This document shows, piece after piece, positions 50,091 to 59,001 of a stretch of DNA of 64,000 nucleotides (the first letter of the stretch is position 1; each line of letters begins with the position of its first letter). The position numbers and the translations under genes were made by a program. This DNA comes from CAYFNK01 sp964393215 (lineage in GTDB: Archaea > Nanobdellota > Nanobdellia > SCGC-AAA011-G17 > PNOQ01). The notes below the pieces were generated by a model. That model was not told the origin of the DNA. It did no database searches and saw only the letters and a list, made by a program, of their open reading frames with translations. The DNA is taken from the NCBI GenBank assembly GCA_964393215.1, contig CAYMSW010000001.1, positions 1 through 64,000 of the forward strand, given 5' to 3'.

Positions 50091-50483
50091 TTAATAACAA
50101 TAAGCGATTAGTTTTCCTCCTAAGCCTTTCTCTACTGCCTCTTTATGTGTCATCAAACCTTTTGGAGTAGATACAATAATTATACCGAAGTCATGTGCTG
50201 GAAGATATCTCTTCTCAAATTTCTCGTATTCATTCTTCTTTACGGAAAACCTAGGCTTTATTACTCCACACTTATTTATGGTGCCGTTCAAAGTAATTTC
50301 CAAAGTTTCTCCTTTAGTACTTTCAATAGATTTGAAATCGCCAACATAATTATTATTCTTAAGAATATCAAAAACAGATTTTATCAATTTTGATGCATTC
50401 TTGATTATAGTAGTCTTGATACTTTTCTTCTCACAATTCAAAATGTGAGACATTGCATTTGCTAATGGATCGTTTAATGACAT
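50091..50483 (-). CDS. rps8: ribosomal protein uS8
   Basis: 130 residues. DPLANAMSHILNCEK begins the conserved N-terminal domain, and GIIIVSTPKGLMTHKEAVEKGLGGKLIAYCY is the canonical C-terminal rRNA-binding end. It lies 9 nt after uS14. Confidence 0.96.
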   Translation of the reverse strand: MSLNDPLANAMSHILNCEKKSIKTTIIKNASKLIKSVFDILKNNNYVGDFKSIESTKGETLEITLNGTINKCGVIKPRFSVKKNEYEKFEKRYLPAHDFGIIIVSTPKGLMTHKEAVEKGLGGKLIAYCY

Positions 50484-50492
50484 TTTTTAACC

Positions 50493-50723
50493 TCAACTGT
50501 ATTTTTTGAAACCAATGCTCTTTGCTACTTCCCTAAAGCACTGTCTGCACAAACCCATACCATATTTTTGAATATGTGCACCGTTTCTTCCACATCTCCT
50601 ACATTTTCTTAGCGCCTTTCCACAACTTCTTTTCTTTGGCTTATTGTGCTTGATGAACTTTGTCAACTTTGCGGGTTTTGCCTTAAGCTGCTTGAATGCT
50701 TTTCTATGATCGCTAGTGGTCAT
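50493..50723 (-). CDS. rps14: ribosomal protein uS14 (zinc form)
   Basis: 76 residues. CRRCGRNGAHIQKYGMGLC followed by RQCF is the C-x2-C-x14-C-x2-C zinc site of uS14. The N-terminal extension (SDHRKAFKQLKAKPAKLTKF) is longer than the usual archaeal 50-60 aa. 1 nt after uL5. Confidence 0.94.
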   Translation of the reverse strand: MTTSDHRKAFKQLKAKPAKLTKFIKHNKPKKRSCGKALRKCRRCGRNGAHIQKYGMGLCRQCFREVAKSIGFKKYS

Positions 50724-50724
50724 T

Positions 50725-51240
50725 TTACTCTTCTACCTCCACTTTTACATTAAATTTTGTTTGAACATACTCTATTGCTTCATCCTTAGTTATAATGTGC
50801 TTTCTACCAACTTTTGCTTTGTCATACTTTCTCTTCTTAACTCTATAACCAGGTCTCTCCAAAGTAACAGCAACTTCCAAACCAACAATTCCAATTTCAG
50901 GATCGTATTGTACTCCAGGAATTTCGATATATTCTGGAATTCCAAACGAAAAGTTTCCATCCTTTCCAAATGAAGTGGGTTTTATTCTATTTTCAACTGC
51001 AACAAACAATCTTTTCAAAAGCTCTTCAGCTTCCTTGCTTCTAATAGTTACCTTTGTACCTATCTCTAAACCAGGTCTAACTCCCCATGTAGGTATTCTT
51101 TTGCTGGATGTATTGTTTACTGTCTTTCTAGAAGAGATCGTATGTAAAAGCTTAGATGCCTTTTTCAAATTCTCTCCGGCTTCTCCAACACCTTTATTCA
51201 GAGTTATTTTCTCTATCCTAATTTCTTTCATCTTATTCAT
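50725..51240 (-). CDS. rpl5: ribosomal protein uL5
   Basis: 171 residues; binds 5S rRNA and P-site tRNA. IRIEKITLNKGVGEAGENLKKASKLL, RIPTWGVRPGLEIGTKVTIR and YDPEIGIVGLEVAVTLERPGYRV match archaeal uL5. Overlaps eS4 by 8 nt. Confidence 0.96.
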   Translation of the reverse strand: MNKMKEIRIEKITLNKGVGEAGENLKKASKLLHTISSRKTVNNTSSKRIPTWGVRPGLEIGTKVTIRSKEAEELLKRLFVAVENRIKPTSFGKDGNFSFGIPEYIEIPGVQYDPEIGIVGLEVAVTLERPGYRVKKRKYDKAKVGRKHIITKDEAIEYVQTKFNVKVEVEE

Positions 51241-51934
51241 TTGGAAGCGTGATCATTGGTTTATCTTTGCCAATCACAAATGCAAAGTCTTTCAGTGTTT
51301 CAAAGTCTGTTTTTCCATCACTGAAAACTATTTTTTTAGGTTGAAGACTCTTTGATTCCTCAACACTCTTCAAAATACCGGCTTTTCCTACTTGCTTTCC
51401 ACCAGTAATATAAACAACAGCACCTTTTTCAAAGTCTACCTTTTCTTTTAGTTTACCTTCGCTAAATATCAAAGTATCATAAGTTTTCCAATCTTTCTTA
51501 TCAGAGAGAACATTTGTTCCATCAAACAAGTTTATTTGCAACTTCTTACCTTTGATTGAAGTTTTACCAATAATTTTCTTAGGTTTCAACTTAGATTCAG
51601 CAGCAGAAACTTCAACGAAAGTCAATTTTCCTTTAGTACTAAACAATATTCTGTAATTTTTATCTTTCACAGTAACAATATCCATAAGACCAACGGGAAA
51701 GTTCTTATCCTTTCTAATCTTACCGTCAACCTTTACAAGGCCCTTTGAAATAATGAATTTAACTTCTCTAGAACTTCTACATATTTTCAAAAACTCTTTC
51801 AAAAATGTTCCAAGAGATATACAACTATCTAAACTATGTGTTCCCGAGTTAGGTTTTGCTATCCAAGCATGAGCCTTTCTGTTAATAGGCCATGTCTTAG
51901 GAGCTGCCAGTCTTTTGATGTGGTTTTTTACCAT
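51233..51934 (-). CDS. rps4e: ribosomal protein eS4
   Basis: 233 residues. HIKRLAAPKTWPINRKAHAW is the conserved N-terminus. An S4-type RNA-binding domain (EVKFIISKGLVKVDGKIRKD) and a KOW segment (EKGAVVYITGGKQVGKAGIL) follow. It overlaps the end of uL24 by 38 nt, the longest overlap in the string. Confidence 0.95.
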   Translation of the reverse strand: MVKNHIKRLAAPKTWPINRKAHAWIAKPNSGTHSLDSCISLGTFLKEFLKICRSSREVKFIISKGLVKVDGKIRKDKNFPVGLMDIVTVKDKNYRILFSTKGKLTFVEVSAAESKLKPKKIIGKTSIKGKKLQINLFDGTNVLSDKKDWKTYDTLIFSEGKLKEKVDFEKGAVVYITGGKQVGKAGILKSVEESKSLQPKKIVFSDGKTDFETLKDFAFVIGKDKPMITLPNE

Positions 51935-52316
51935 TTTGTTTCCTCTCTAAACTTGCTTTTCTCTTTTTGTCCTCTACTTTTATTTCAGTTATCACCATAT
52001 TTGATGGATGAATGGGATATGGAACTCTGCTGCTATCTTTTTTTAATATGCCAACATTTTCTACATACACTCTCAGATTGGATCTGTTGACTTCAGATAT
52101 TGCACCAGTTTTTCCTTTGAATTGTCCTCTAAGTATCTTAACTTTGTCTCCTTTTCTTATCGGAGCATTTCTTTTTCCATATTTTTGTCTCAATTCTTTT
52201 GAAAGAGGAGCAGACATCAATTTACTTCTAATATGACTAGGTGCATTGTAAACATACTTACGCTGCTTTCTAGGTTGTTTGCTTCCTTTCCATGTAATTG
52301 AAAAACCTGATTTCAT
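51897..52316 (-). CDS. rpl24: ribosomal protein uL24
   Basis: 139 residues from the ATG at 52316, which sits 1 nt after the uL14 stop; an upstream start would run into uL14. The KOW motif is IRKGDKVKILRGQFKGKTG. RKYVYNAPSHIRSKLMSAPLS is the archaeal N-terminal signature. The C-terminal 40 residues are Lys-rich. Confidence 0.94.
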   Translation of the reverse strand: MKSGFSITWKGSKQPRKQRKYVYNAPSHIRSKLMSAPLSKELRQKYGKRNAPIRKGDKVKILRGQFKGKTGAISEVNRSNLRVYVENVGILKKDSSRVPYPIHPSNMVITEIKVEDKKRKASLERKQNGKKPHQKTGSS

Positions 52317-52317
52317 T

Positions 52318-52719
52318 TTAAACAATAATTTTTGCCAGCTTACCAACTGCTGACCACCTTTCGGTTGCCTCCTTAGCTATTGGACCCTTGAATGAAGTCC
52401 CTTTTGGATTTCCTTTCTCATCTTTACAAATTATAACTGCATTATCGCTAAATTTTATTCTAGTTCCATCCAATCTTCTATATTCCTTTGATTGTCTTAC
52501 AACAACAGCAGGAACAACTTGCTTTCTAATACTTTTATCTCCCTTTATTACTGAAACATTAACAAGGTCACCAACTCCAGCAGAAGGAAACCTTCCTTTA
52601 ACTGTCTTGGATCCTTTTATCGAAATTAAATATGCAATTTTACCGCCGGAATTATCACAGATTTCCATCTTGGAGCCCCTTACAATACATCTTGGTATCC
52701 TTGCCTTTATCGCTTTCAT
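52318..52719 (-). CDS. rpl14: ribosomal protein uL14
   Basis: 133 residues. IVRGSKMEICDNSGGKIAYL, FPSAGVGDLVNVSVIKGD and FSDNAVIICKDEKGNPKGTSFKGPI are characteristic of uL14, which contacts the small subunit. Overlaps uS17 by 4 nt. Confidence 0.96.
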   Translation of the reverse strand: MKAIKARIPRCIVRGSKMEICDNSGGKIAYLISIKGSKTVKGRFPSAGVGDLVNVSVIKGDKSIRKQVVPAVVVRQSKEYRRLDGTRIKFSDNAVIICKDEKGNPKGTSFKGPIAKEATERWSAVGKLAKIIV

Positions 52720-53045
52720 TTTAATTTCTCAATTATTACAAATTTCTTTGTCTTACTGATTGGTCTACATTCGACAATTTTTACATCATCACCTACATTA
52801 CAATCTAAACAAAGAGGATTATGCACGCTGAACTTTGAAGTTCTATGTTCAAATCTTTCATACTTTCTAACTGGTCTAATTCTAGATAGCTGAACTCTTG
52901 CAGTTTTGTGAGTATCTTTTGAAACAACTTTGCCTCTAAAGACACGACCCCTCAAACTTAATCCATTATGAATTGGACATTTCTTATCGTCGCACTTCTT
53001 GCTAAGTACATTCGCTTCAACTTTGATTTCTTTTCTTTCGCTCAT
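52716..53045 (-). CDS. rps17: ribosomal protein uS17
   Basis: 109 residues. LRGRVFRGKVVSKDTHKTARVQLSRI and HNPLCLDCNVGDDVKIVECRPISKTK are typical. The N-terminus has a CDDKKCPIHNG segment, a possible metal site with CLDC. Overlaps the RNase P protein gene by 4 nt. Confidence 0.95.
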   Translation of the reverse strand: MSERKEIKVEANVLSKKCDDKKCPIHNGLSLRGRVFRGKVVSKDTHKTARVQLSRIRPVRKYERFEHRTSKFSVHNPLCLDCNVGDDVKIVECRPISKTKKFVIIEKLK

Positions 53046-53269
53046 TTTATCCTGTCCTTTAGATGTCCGACCATCGATTTTCCATCGACAATTTTTCCAT
53101 CAATTTTAATCACGACTTGACTTTTGATTATTTTTTTTGTTCCTTTGTTTTCGACCACAATCATATTCTTCGTTTCGTCAATTACTTCTCCTTTCAAACC
53201 TACCAAATCCTTGTTTTCGGATTCTACCACCTCTATATGGGAGCCAATTAATCCACCTTTCCACTTCAT
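53042..53269 (-). CDS. rnp1: RNase P protein component 1 (Rpp29/Pop4 family)
   Basis: 75 residues, all beta. LIGSHIEVVESENKDLVGLKGEVIDETKNMI matches the Rpp29 Sm-like barrel that binds RNase P RNA. It lies between aIF1 and uS17 as in many archaea. Short terminal helices of longer homologues are reduced. This implies that protein-assisted RNase P is present. Confidence 0.92.
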   Translation of the reverse strand: MKWKGGLIGSHIEVVESENKDLVGLKGEVIDETKNMIVVENKGTKKIIKSQVVIKIDGKIVDGKSMVGHLKDRIK

Positions 53270-53270
53270 T

Positions 53271-53573
53271 TTACGCTATCGTGTCTGGATTAAAGCCGAG
53301 TTTGATAAGCTCTTCCTTGACCTTTGAAATGTGATCGCCTTGCAGTTCAATCGTTCCTTCCTTGTGAGTTCCACCACAAGCGAATTTATTCTTAAGCTGC
53401 TTTGCCAAATCCTTTATATTTATACTGTTTGGGTCAAGACCTTCAATAATCGTCACAAGTTTTCCGTAACGCTTTTTGTCCTTCCTAACAGTAATTCTTT
53501 GTTCCTCTTTGGATATGGTTTCACAAACACAAAGATCCATTGGTAGGCCACACTTTGGGCATACGTCGCTCAT
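53271..53573 (-). CDS. translation initiation factor aIF1 (SUI1)
   Basis: 100 residues. An N-terminal zinc knuckle (CPKCGLPMDLCVC) is followed by the SUI1 fold with RYGKLVTIIEGLD, LAKQLKNKFACGGTHKEGTIELQGDH and a C-terminal helix. It checks start codon choice on the 30S subunit. 1 nt before rnp1; overlaps uL29 by 4 nt. Confidence 0.94.
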   Translation of the reverse strand: MSDVCPKCGLPMDLCVCETISKEEQRITVRKDKKRYGKLVTIIEGLDPNSINIKDLAKQLKNKFACGGTHKEGTIELQGDHISKVKEELIKLGFNPDTIA

Positions 53574-53782
53574 ACCTTTTCAATACCTCCCTTGAGTTTC
53601 TTCAGTGTGTTAATTCTTGCAACAGTTCTTTTTATTTCCTTAATCTTTCCAGGATTTTCTGGAACAGTACCTATTGCAACCTGAGCATTAATTTTGATTA
53701 GTTCCTTCTTTAACTCAACCAGCTTACCATCCAAGGCTTTCTCATTCATTTGAGTTAATTCATTCTTTCTTAGTATTGCCAT
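53570..53782 (-). CDS. rpl29: ribosomal protein uL29
   Basis: 70 residues in two helices with the family pattern (LRKNELTQMNEKALDGKLVELKKEL, GKIKEIKRTVARINTL). It sits at the tunnel exit where SRP docks. Overlaps the uS3 end by 23 nt. Confidence 0.93.
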   Translation of the reverse strand: MAILRKNELTQMNEKALDGKLVELKKELIKINAQVAIGTVPENPGKIKEIKRTVARINTLKKLKGGIEKV

Positions 53783-54593
53783 CTTTCTCTTCCTTCATTT
53801 TCTTAAGTTCTGCTGCAGTTGGAACTTTTTCTGGTTCTGTTTTCTTTAATTCCTTTTTCTCAACCAGTTTTTCTACTTTAGGAACTTCTTTTTCTGCAGG
53901 CTTTTCTTTTACAGTTTCTTTCTCCTCAACCTTTTTCTCTACAACTTCTTCTTTCTCTTCCTTAACTTCTTCAGCTTCTGTTTCTTCGACCTGAATTTCT
54001 CTTATATTAATTGTATCAGGTAATTCAACATCAGGAGTAAGTATTGTTACTTTTACCCCAATAGCTCCAGATTTTAAATGTGCAATTGCATATCCTCTTG
54101 AAACAAGATTCTCAGATACGTCACCAGATTTCTTAAGGTGTCCTGCTGAAAATCTCCAACTCTTAGATCTTGTACTTGGAATACCTCTTCCAGTAATTAC
54201 TATTTCTGCACCTTGTGCACCTGCAGTCATTATCATATCTAACATTTTGTAACCAGTAAACTTGAAACGTCTTGGACCAAATCTCTCAAACGAGCTTACA
54301 ATTTCTTTAGCAACGGATTTAGGATTCAAGAAAGGCCTGTCAATCTCACTAACTTCTATTTGAGGATTTTCCAAACCAAATTTATTCTTTAACACATCTG
54401 TCAAATCTTTAATTCCTTTACCTTTGCTTCCAACAATTAAACCTGGTTTTGAAGTATAAACTATAATTTTTTCACCCAATGGAGTCCTTTGTATTTCCGT
54501 ATGGCTATAACCAGACTTACCAACTACGTCAGACATATGCTCCATTATTTGAAATTCTTTCAAATTTTTCTTAATAATATCTCTCTCAATCAT
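53760..54593 (-). CDS. rps3: ribosomal protein uS3 with long charged tail
   Basis: 277 residues. The KH type II domain (TSKPGLIVGSKGKGIKDLTDVL) and the C-terminal domain (GAQGAEIVITGRGIPSTRSKSWRFSAGHLKKSG) are complete by about residue 200. Residues 205-277 are a Glu/Lys/Val-rich disordered tail. Overlaps uL22 by 4 nt. Confidence 0.96.
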   Translation of the reverse strand: MIERDIIKKNLKEFQIMEHMSDVVGKSGYSHTEIQRTPLGEKIIVYTSKPGLIVGSKGKGIKDLTDVLKNKFGLENPQIEVSEIDRPFLNPKSVAKEIVSSFERFGPRRFKFTGYKMLDMIMTAGAQGAEIVITGRGIPSTRSKSWRFSAGHLKKSGDVSENLVSRGYAIAHLKSGAIGVKVTILTPDVELPDTINIREIQVEETEAEEVKEEKEEVVEKKVEEKETVKEKPAEKEVPKVEKLVEKKELKKTEPEKVPTAAELKKMKEEKDGNTKKE

Positions 54594-55090
54594 TTTTCTA
54601 TTTCCACCGCCTTAATTTCCAAGTGAGTTCTCTTCATTTTTCTTCTTCTTAATCTTCCATAATGCCATTGATCAGGACCTTTGTTTGCAATAACTTCTGA
54701 AAGTTTTAACATTTCAACATTCAAACCTTTATTTTCTGCATTTCCTTCCAAAGAATTCAAAAGCATAAGGAAATGTTTTGAAGCTTTCTCTGGATATCTT
54801 CCAGATGCAATCTTTCCTGGCTTATGTCCCATGTCTCTATTGTATCTCTTAAATGGAACAGCCCTTTTCTTATCAATAACATCTTGCAAAAATGATTTTG
54901 CCTTACTCAATTCCCTTCCCCTAAGATAACCTGCAATCTCAACAGATTGTTTTGTAGATATCGGAAGATTTCTAACTCTAACACTAGCAAAATGTGCTTT
55001 CTCGGATTTAACCTTTGGAGTTTCTTTCTTCTCCACTTTAGGTTTTTCCTTCTTCGCTTCTTCCTTCTTTGTAGTTTTATCTTCTACCAT
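54590..55090 (-). CDS. rpl22: ribosomal protein uL22
   Basis: 166 residues. Residues 1-32 are a Lys/Glu-rich extension (KTTKKEEAKKEKPKVEKKE). The core follows with NLPISTKQSVEIAGYLRGREL and the tunnel hairpin region (VPFKRYNRDMGHKPGKIASGRYP). 2 nt after uS19. Confidence 0.95.
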   Translation of the reverse strand: MVEDKTTKKEEAKKEKPKVEKKETPKVKSEKAHFASVRVRNLPISTKQSVEIAGYLRGRELSKAKSFLQDVIDKKRAVPFKRYNRDMGHKPGKIASGRYPEKASKHFLMLLNSLEGNAENKGLNVEMLKLSEVIANKGPDQWHYGRLRRRKMKRTHLEIKAVEIEK

Positions 55091-55092
55091 CT

Positions 55093-55488
55093 TTACTTAA
55101 CCGATTGAGACGCACTAGATCTTGTAGCACCAATACCAGGAGCACTGTGCTTAATTCTAGATCTTGTATCTACGAATTCTCCTAGTCTGTGTCCAAGCAT
55201 TTCAAATACAACTGCAACAGGCATGAACACCTTTCCGTTATGAACATGAATAATTAATCCAATCATTTCAGGTAAAATTACCATTTCTCTACAATGAGTC
55301 TTTATATTTTTCTTAAAAGTTCCAACTCTTGTTGCAGATATTTTTTTCAACAATCTTTTCTGGGCATCAGTAAATCCTCTCAAAATAGTTCTTCTATTTC
55401 TAGCAGGAACTAATTTAGCAAAGTCCTGCATATTCATCTTATCCAAATCTTCCTTGGTTTTACCTTTGTAAGTTAGTTCTTTTGCCAT
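55093..55488 (-). CDS. rps19: ribosomal protein uS19
   Basis: 131 residues. RRTILRGFTDAQKRLLKKI, KTHCREMVILPEMIGLIIHVHNGK and EMLGHRLGEFVDTRSRIKHSAPGIGATRSS are the conserved segments. 1 nt after uL2. Confidence 0.96.
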   Translation of the reverse strand: MAKELTYKGKTKEDLDKMNMQDFAKLVPARNRRTILRGFTDAQKRLLKKISATRVGTFKKNIKTHCREMVILPEMIGLIIHVHNGKVFMPVAVVFEMLGHRLGEFVDTRSRIKHSAPGIGATRSSASQSVK

Positions 55489-55489
55489 T

Positions 55490-56212
55490 TTACTTCTTAC
55501 CTGTCCTCTTTGGTGAAATTGAACCTACTTTTCTTCCAGGAGGAGCATGTCTTGAAACTGTCTTTGCCTTTCCAATATGTCTTCCCCTACCAGATCCAAA
55601 TGGATGATCAACAGCGTTCATTGCTACACCAGATGTTTGTGGGTACAATTTATTTCTTGCTTTCATTATAAAATGTCTCTTTCCAGCTTTTACTATTGGT
55701 TTATCTTTTCTTCCACCGCCAGACACAACACCAACAGTTGCTCTACAATCAATATCAAATTGTTTTATTTTCTTTGAAGGCATCTTAACAGAAACCTTTG
55801 TCTTAGTTCTAGAAACAATGGTTGCAAATGAGCCAGCAGATCTTATATGTTTTCCACCATCTCCAACTTTTGATTCTACATTATGAATAATAGTACCTAT
55901 TTTTGCACTCTTCAATGGAATTGTATTTCCAACTTCTACCTTAGAAAGTTTTCCAGACTGAACTTTTTTACCAGTATAAATACCATGAGTAGCTAAAACC
56001 AATCCTCTATCTCCATTTTCATATTCTATCTCTGCCAAAGGAGCAGAATGACCAGGACAATTCAAAAAATCCCTAACAACACCATTAATAACACTATTTT
56101 TCTCAACATCATCGTAAGGTCTATGGAAAATAGGAGAGACAAATCTATGACCAGGAGTTCTATATCTAGAAGTTCCCCTTCCTCTTCTCTGTGAAATAAT
56201 TCGTTTTCCCAT
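55490..56212 (-). CDS. rpl2: ribosomal protein uL2
   Basis: 240 residues. GRGTSRYRTPGHRF, GIYTGKKVQSGKLSKVEVGNTIPL and GVAMNAVDHPFGSGRGRHIGK (with the peptidyl transferase-centre histidine) are diagnostic. 1 nt after uL23. Confidence 0.97.
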   Translation of the reverse strand: MGKRIISQRRGRGTSRYRTPGHRFVSPIFHRPYDDVEKNSVINGVVRDFLNCPGHSAPLAEIEYENGDRGLVLATHGIYTGKKVQSGKLSKVEVGNTIPLKSAKIGTIIHNVESKVGDGGKHIRSAGSFATIVSRTKTKVSVKMPSKKIKQFDIDCRATVGVVSGGGRKDKPIVKAGKRHFIMKARNKLYPQTSGVAMNAVDHPFGSGRGRHIGKAKTVSRHAPPGRKVGSISPKRTGKK

Positions 56213-56213
56213 T

Positions 56214-56483
56214 TTACATTAATCCTAATTGTGTTACAACATCAATTGCAGGTGTTTCAGGTGAAACTGAGATGTAAGCTCTTTTGTTTCCATCCCTATC
56301 AAATAAAGTGTTGACTTTTACAACTTTCAACTTAAATTCTTTCTCGATAGCTTCCTTTATTTCATGTTTTTTAGCATTATTATCTACAACAAAGAGTAAT
56401 TTGTTCTCTGATTCCATTAATCTAACTGCCTTTTCAGTTGCCAATGGATATTTTATTATTCTGTACTGTTTCATTTTACTCAA
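56214..56483 (-). CDS. rpl23: ribosomal protein uL23
   Basis: 89 residues. IKYPLATEKAVRLMESENKLLFVVDNNAKKHEIKEAIE is the standard uL23 N-terminal half; DRDGNKRAYISVS ends the rRNA-binding loop. Overlaps uL4 by 8 nt. Confidence 0.96.
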   Translation of the reverse strand: MSKMKQYRIIKYPLATEKAVRLMESENKLLFVVDNNAKKHEIKEAIEKEFKLKVVKVNTLFDRDGNKRAYISVSPETPAIDVVTQLGLM

Positions 56484-57240
56484 ACAATTTCTCCTTGTTC
56501 ATTTTTTCAATAGAGTCTAAAGACCAAACTGTGGTTCTTCCAGGAACTGCACCCGGAGCTAACAACTCTGCATTAAGTGATTTTACATTTGAAACATCAA
56601 AACCGGCCAAATTTCTACAAGCCTTAGACATAGGTGATTCTTTTGATACAACGACTAAAATGCTCTTTGGCTTTCTATATTTTCTTCCCCTTAATTTTCC
56701 AATACCTGCTCTTATCTTTTTAGTTAATCCTCTTTCAACATCTTTTTCCAAACCTAACTTCTCAAATAAAGAAACAGCATCTTTGGATTTTGTTATTGTT
56801 TCTAACTTTTCAACAATTAATGGTTTCTTACCAACTGCTGCGGCCATTGCAGATCTAATTGCCTTTCTGTTTTCTTTCTTATTTATTGCCTGTCCGAAAT
56901 TCTTCTCTGCCTTTGGAGGATGAGCTCTTCTTCCACCAACGGTGCTAGAAACAACTGCACCAGTATAAACAAACTGTGTACCTCTTCTCAACATAACTTT
57001 TCTAGGTATTCTTGACATACCTCTATTATATCCACCTCTGTAAGCTCTTCTCCTTCTAGATAGCTTAGCAGAATAATCCATTCCTGCTCTAACACTTGCA
57101 CCGTAATCTTGTCTTCTTGAAGATTGTAAAGATAAAACTGCCCTCTTGATTAAGTCAGGTCTAACCTCTTCAGAGAATACCTTAGGCAAATCTACTTCCT
57201 TCGTTTCCTTACCTTGTAAATTATATACTTTAGCTTTCAT
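56476..57240 (-). CDS. rpl4: ribosomal protein uL4
   Basis: 254 residues. The tunnel loop AKLSRRRRAYRGGYNRGMSRIPRKVMLRRG and VSSTVGGRRAHPPKAEKNF are typical of archaeal uL4. Overlaps uL3 by 4 nt. Confidence 0.96.
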   Translation of the reverse strand: MKAKVYNLQGKETKEVDLPKVFSEEVRPDLIKRAVLSLQSSRRQDYGASVRAGMDYSAKLSRRRRAYRGGYNRGMSRIPRKVMLRRGTQFVYTGAVVSSTVGGRRAHPPKAEKNFGQAINKKENRKAIRSAMAAAVGKKPLIVEKLETITKSKDAVSLFEKLGLEKDVERGLTKKIRAGIGKLRGRKYRKPKSILVVVSKESPMSKACRNLAGFDVSNVKSLNAELLAPGAVPGRTTVWSLDSIEKMNKEKLFE

Positions 57241-58184
57241 TGTTTCGAACTCTGACTTACAGAGATTATTTCTGGAGCATTAGAATCTTTTACGCTCCTA
57301 ATATTTTTGGTTAATATGATTAATCTTTTAGCAGGACCAGAAACAGATCCTTTAATCAAAAGATATTCATTCTTCAATTCACCATAGCCCTTTATTCCAC
57401 CACTTTGATTTATATCCTTTGAGTCTGAACCGACAAGATAAACCATCTTATTATAATCAGTTCTCTTATGATATCCATGCTGACCATGTTGTGGAACTCT
57501 CCAATCAGTTTTCCTTGGAGTAAATGCACCCAAGTTACCAGCAGATCTTCTTTTCTTCTCAGATTTATGTGACTTCAATGAAATTCCATATCTCTTAACA
57601 GGTCCTTGGAATCCCTTACCCTTTGTAATAGAACGTGTATCAACAACTTCACCAGCTTTCAAAACATCAGAAACTTTAATTTCCTTCTCCAACAAAGATT
57701 TTGCATATTCTAAATCACCGTTCAAAGGAATTTCAAATATTTCTGGTTTTTTCTTTCCAATGCCAGTTAATTTTGGTTGTGTATAAACAACTAATCTAAT
57801 ATGATCGTATTCTTTTGGAATCTCGCTCTTAGTTTCTTTTTTTGATAAGTTAATCTTCCTAGATAATTCCTTGTCTAAATTCTTAGCAATAATTTGTGAT
57901 ATGACCAAGAAACCGTATGGAGTTTTGTTGTAAAATCGAAGAGAAAGAGGCTTTAATGGTGGACATTCAATAATTGTCACCGGTGTAAACACATTCATGT
58001 TCTTAGTCATAGGGTTGGTGCTCTTTTCAAAAATATGAGTCATTCCTGCTTTATAGCCAGCAAAACCAATAACATTTTGAGAATCAGATTTAAACCATGA
58101 TTTAATATTAGAATATATTCTTTGAGACCTTACCCTAGGCCAAACTTGCAAACTTCCTGATCGTGGTTTGTGCGATTTCGACAT
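57237..58184 (-). CDS. rpl3: ribosomal protein uL3
   Basis: 315 residues, first gene of the leftward string. SKSHKPRSGSLQVWPRVRSQR, GFAGYKAGMTHIF and TRSITKGKGFQGPVKRYGI are diagnostic; the W-finger region around NLGAFTPRKTDWRVPQHGQHGYHKR lies near the peptidyl transferase centre. The ATG is 27 nt from the TATA box centre, so the operon message begins leaderless. Confidence 0.97.
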   Translation of the reverse strand: MSKSHKPRSGSLQVWPRVRSQRIYSNIKSWFKSDSQNVIGFAGYKAGMTHIFEKSTNPMTKNMNVFTPVTIIECPPLKPLSLRFYNKTPYGFLVISQIIAKNLDKELSRKINLSKKETKSEIPKEYDHIRLVVYTQPKLTGIGKKKPEIFEIPLNGDLEYAKSLLEKEIKVSDVLKAGEVVDTRSITKGKGFQGPVKRYGISLKSHKSEKKRRSAGNLGAFTPRKTDWRVPQHGQHGYHKRTDYNKMVYLVGSDSKDINQSGGIKGYGELKNEYLLIKGSVSGPAKRLIILTKNIRSVKDSNAPEIISVSQSSKQ

Positions 58185-58203
58185 TTGTTAACTGCGCTCT
58201 TAA

Positions 58204-58218
58204 CGCTTTTATATAGTT
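58204..58218 (-). promoter_or_regulatory. promoter of the ribosomal protein string
   Basis: On the minus strand AACTATATAAAAGCG lies about 27 nt before the uL3 ATG. No other promoter of this quality is seen before the 42 kb end of the string. A second TATA-like CCTTTATAAATTG (58291-58303, minus strand) lies farther upstream. Confidence 0.65.
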
Positions 58219-58310
58219 TTCCATCTAGAATCAGCGACTTACCAGATCTCTCTGGGAACGATACAGTAGGGTAGAATTAAGCTAATTTGGGCAATTTATA
58301 AAGGTTTTGA

Positions 58311-58925
58311 TTAAGCCTCAAATTCTTTCTCTTTTTCACTCTCAGAACCATCAATAATCAATTTTCTAACTAATTTTCCCTTTCTTTTGGCAAATAATCT
58401 CGCTTTTTCAGAATCGTTTTCATATTCTTTAGGAACAACCACGTCTTCAATCAAAAAAGTGTAGAATAACTCTAATTTCTTCTTAAATTCAGCATCAATA
58501 AGTTTACCAGCAAAATCAAGAGGCAACACAGCCTTTCCAAAATTACCCTTCAAAGCATTACCAGGTTTAGGAAGAGACTTCCCAACTTTCAAAGATCCAC
58601 CAGAAAACTCAATATTTAATAGAATAAACTCACACTCATCACAAAACTTAACCAAATCAGCACCAGAAATCTCTTCATCCAACTCTTCCTTTCTCTTACC
58701 AGAATAGAAAACTTTACCATTAACAGACACTTTATCAACGTTCTCTCCAATTACTCTAGTTAAATCTTTAATCAAGTCATAAGAACAATTAACCTTCAAA
58801 ACTCCTTTTGGCACAGTCATTTTAAGTAAAGATCTATTTTCATATTTTCCTGGACCAAATCTAACAAACTGCTTATGGGTTTCTTCATCAACATTCCCAT
58901 TAAACAACCTTTCAGTAAATATCAT
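58311..58925 (-). CDS. hypothetical protein, 204 aa
   Basis: Not recognised. It is a soluble alpha/beta-looking protein with VPKGVLKVNCSYDLIKDLTRVIGENV, a CDEC pair (residues about 94-97) in VKFCDECEFILLNIEF, and a charged C-terminal helix ending EKEKEFEA. No signal peptide. It is upstream of uL3 in the same direction but separated from it by 126 nt and a separate promoter, so it is not clearly part of the ribosomal operon. Confidence 0.65.
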   Translation of the reverse strand: MIFTERLFNGNVDEETHKQFVRFGPGKYENRSLLKMTVPKGVLKVNCSYDLIKDLTRVIGENVDKVSVNGKVFYSGKRKEELDEEISGADLVKFCDECEFILLNIEFSGGSLKVGKSLPKPGNALKGNFGKAVLPLDFAGKLIDAEFKKKLELFYTFLIEDVVVPKEYENDSEKARLFAKRKGKLVRKLIIDGSESEKEKEFEA

Positions 58926-59001
58926 ACTACTAAAGGTAACATCTCAAATTTATAAATTTATTTGTAGAAAGATATATAAGCCCAAAATTCTTTCAAAAAT
59001 T

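Noticed and set aside
58219..58310. Possible small RNA upstream of uL3 (second TATA, small CCAGA/TCTGG stem)
   Set aside because: No box C/D pair and no convincing H/ACA structure was found, so the region was left as a promoter upstream sequence.
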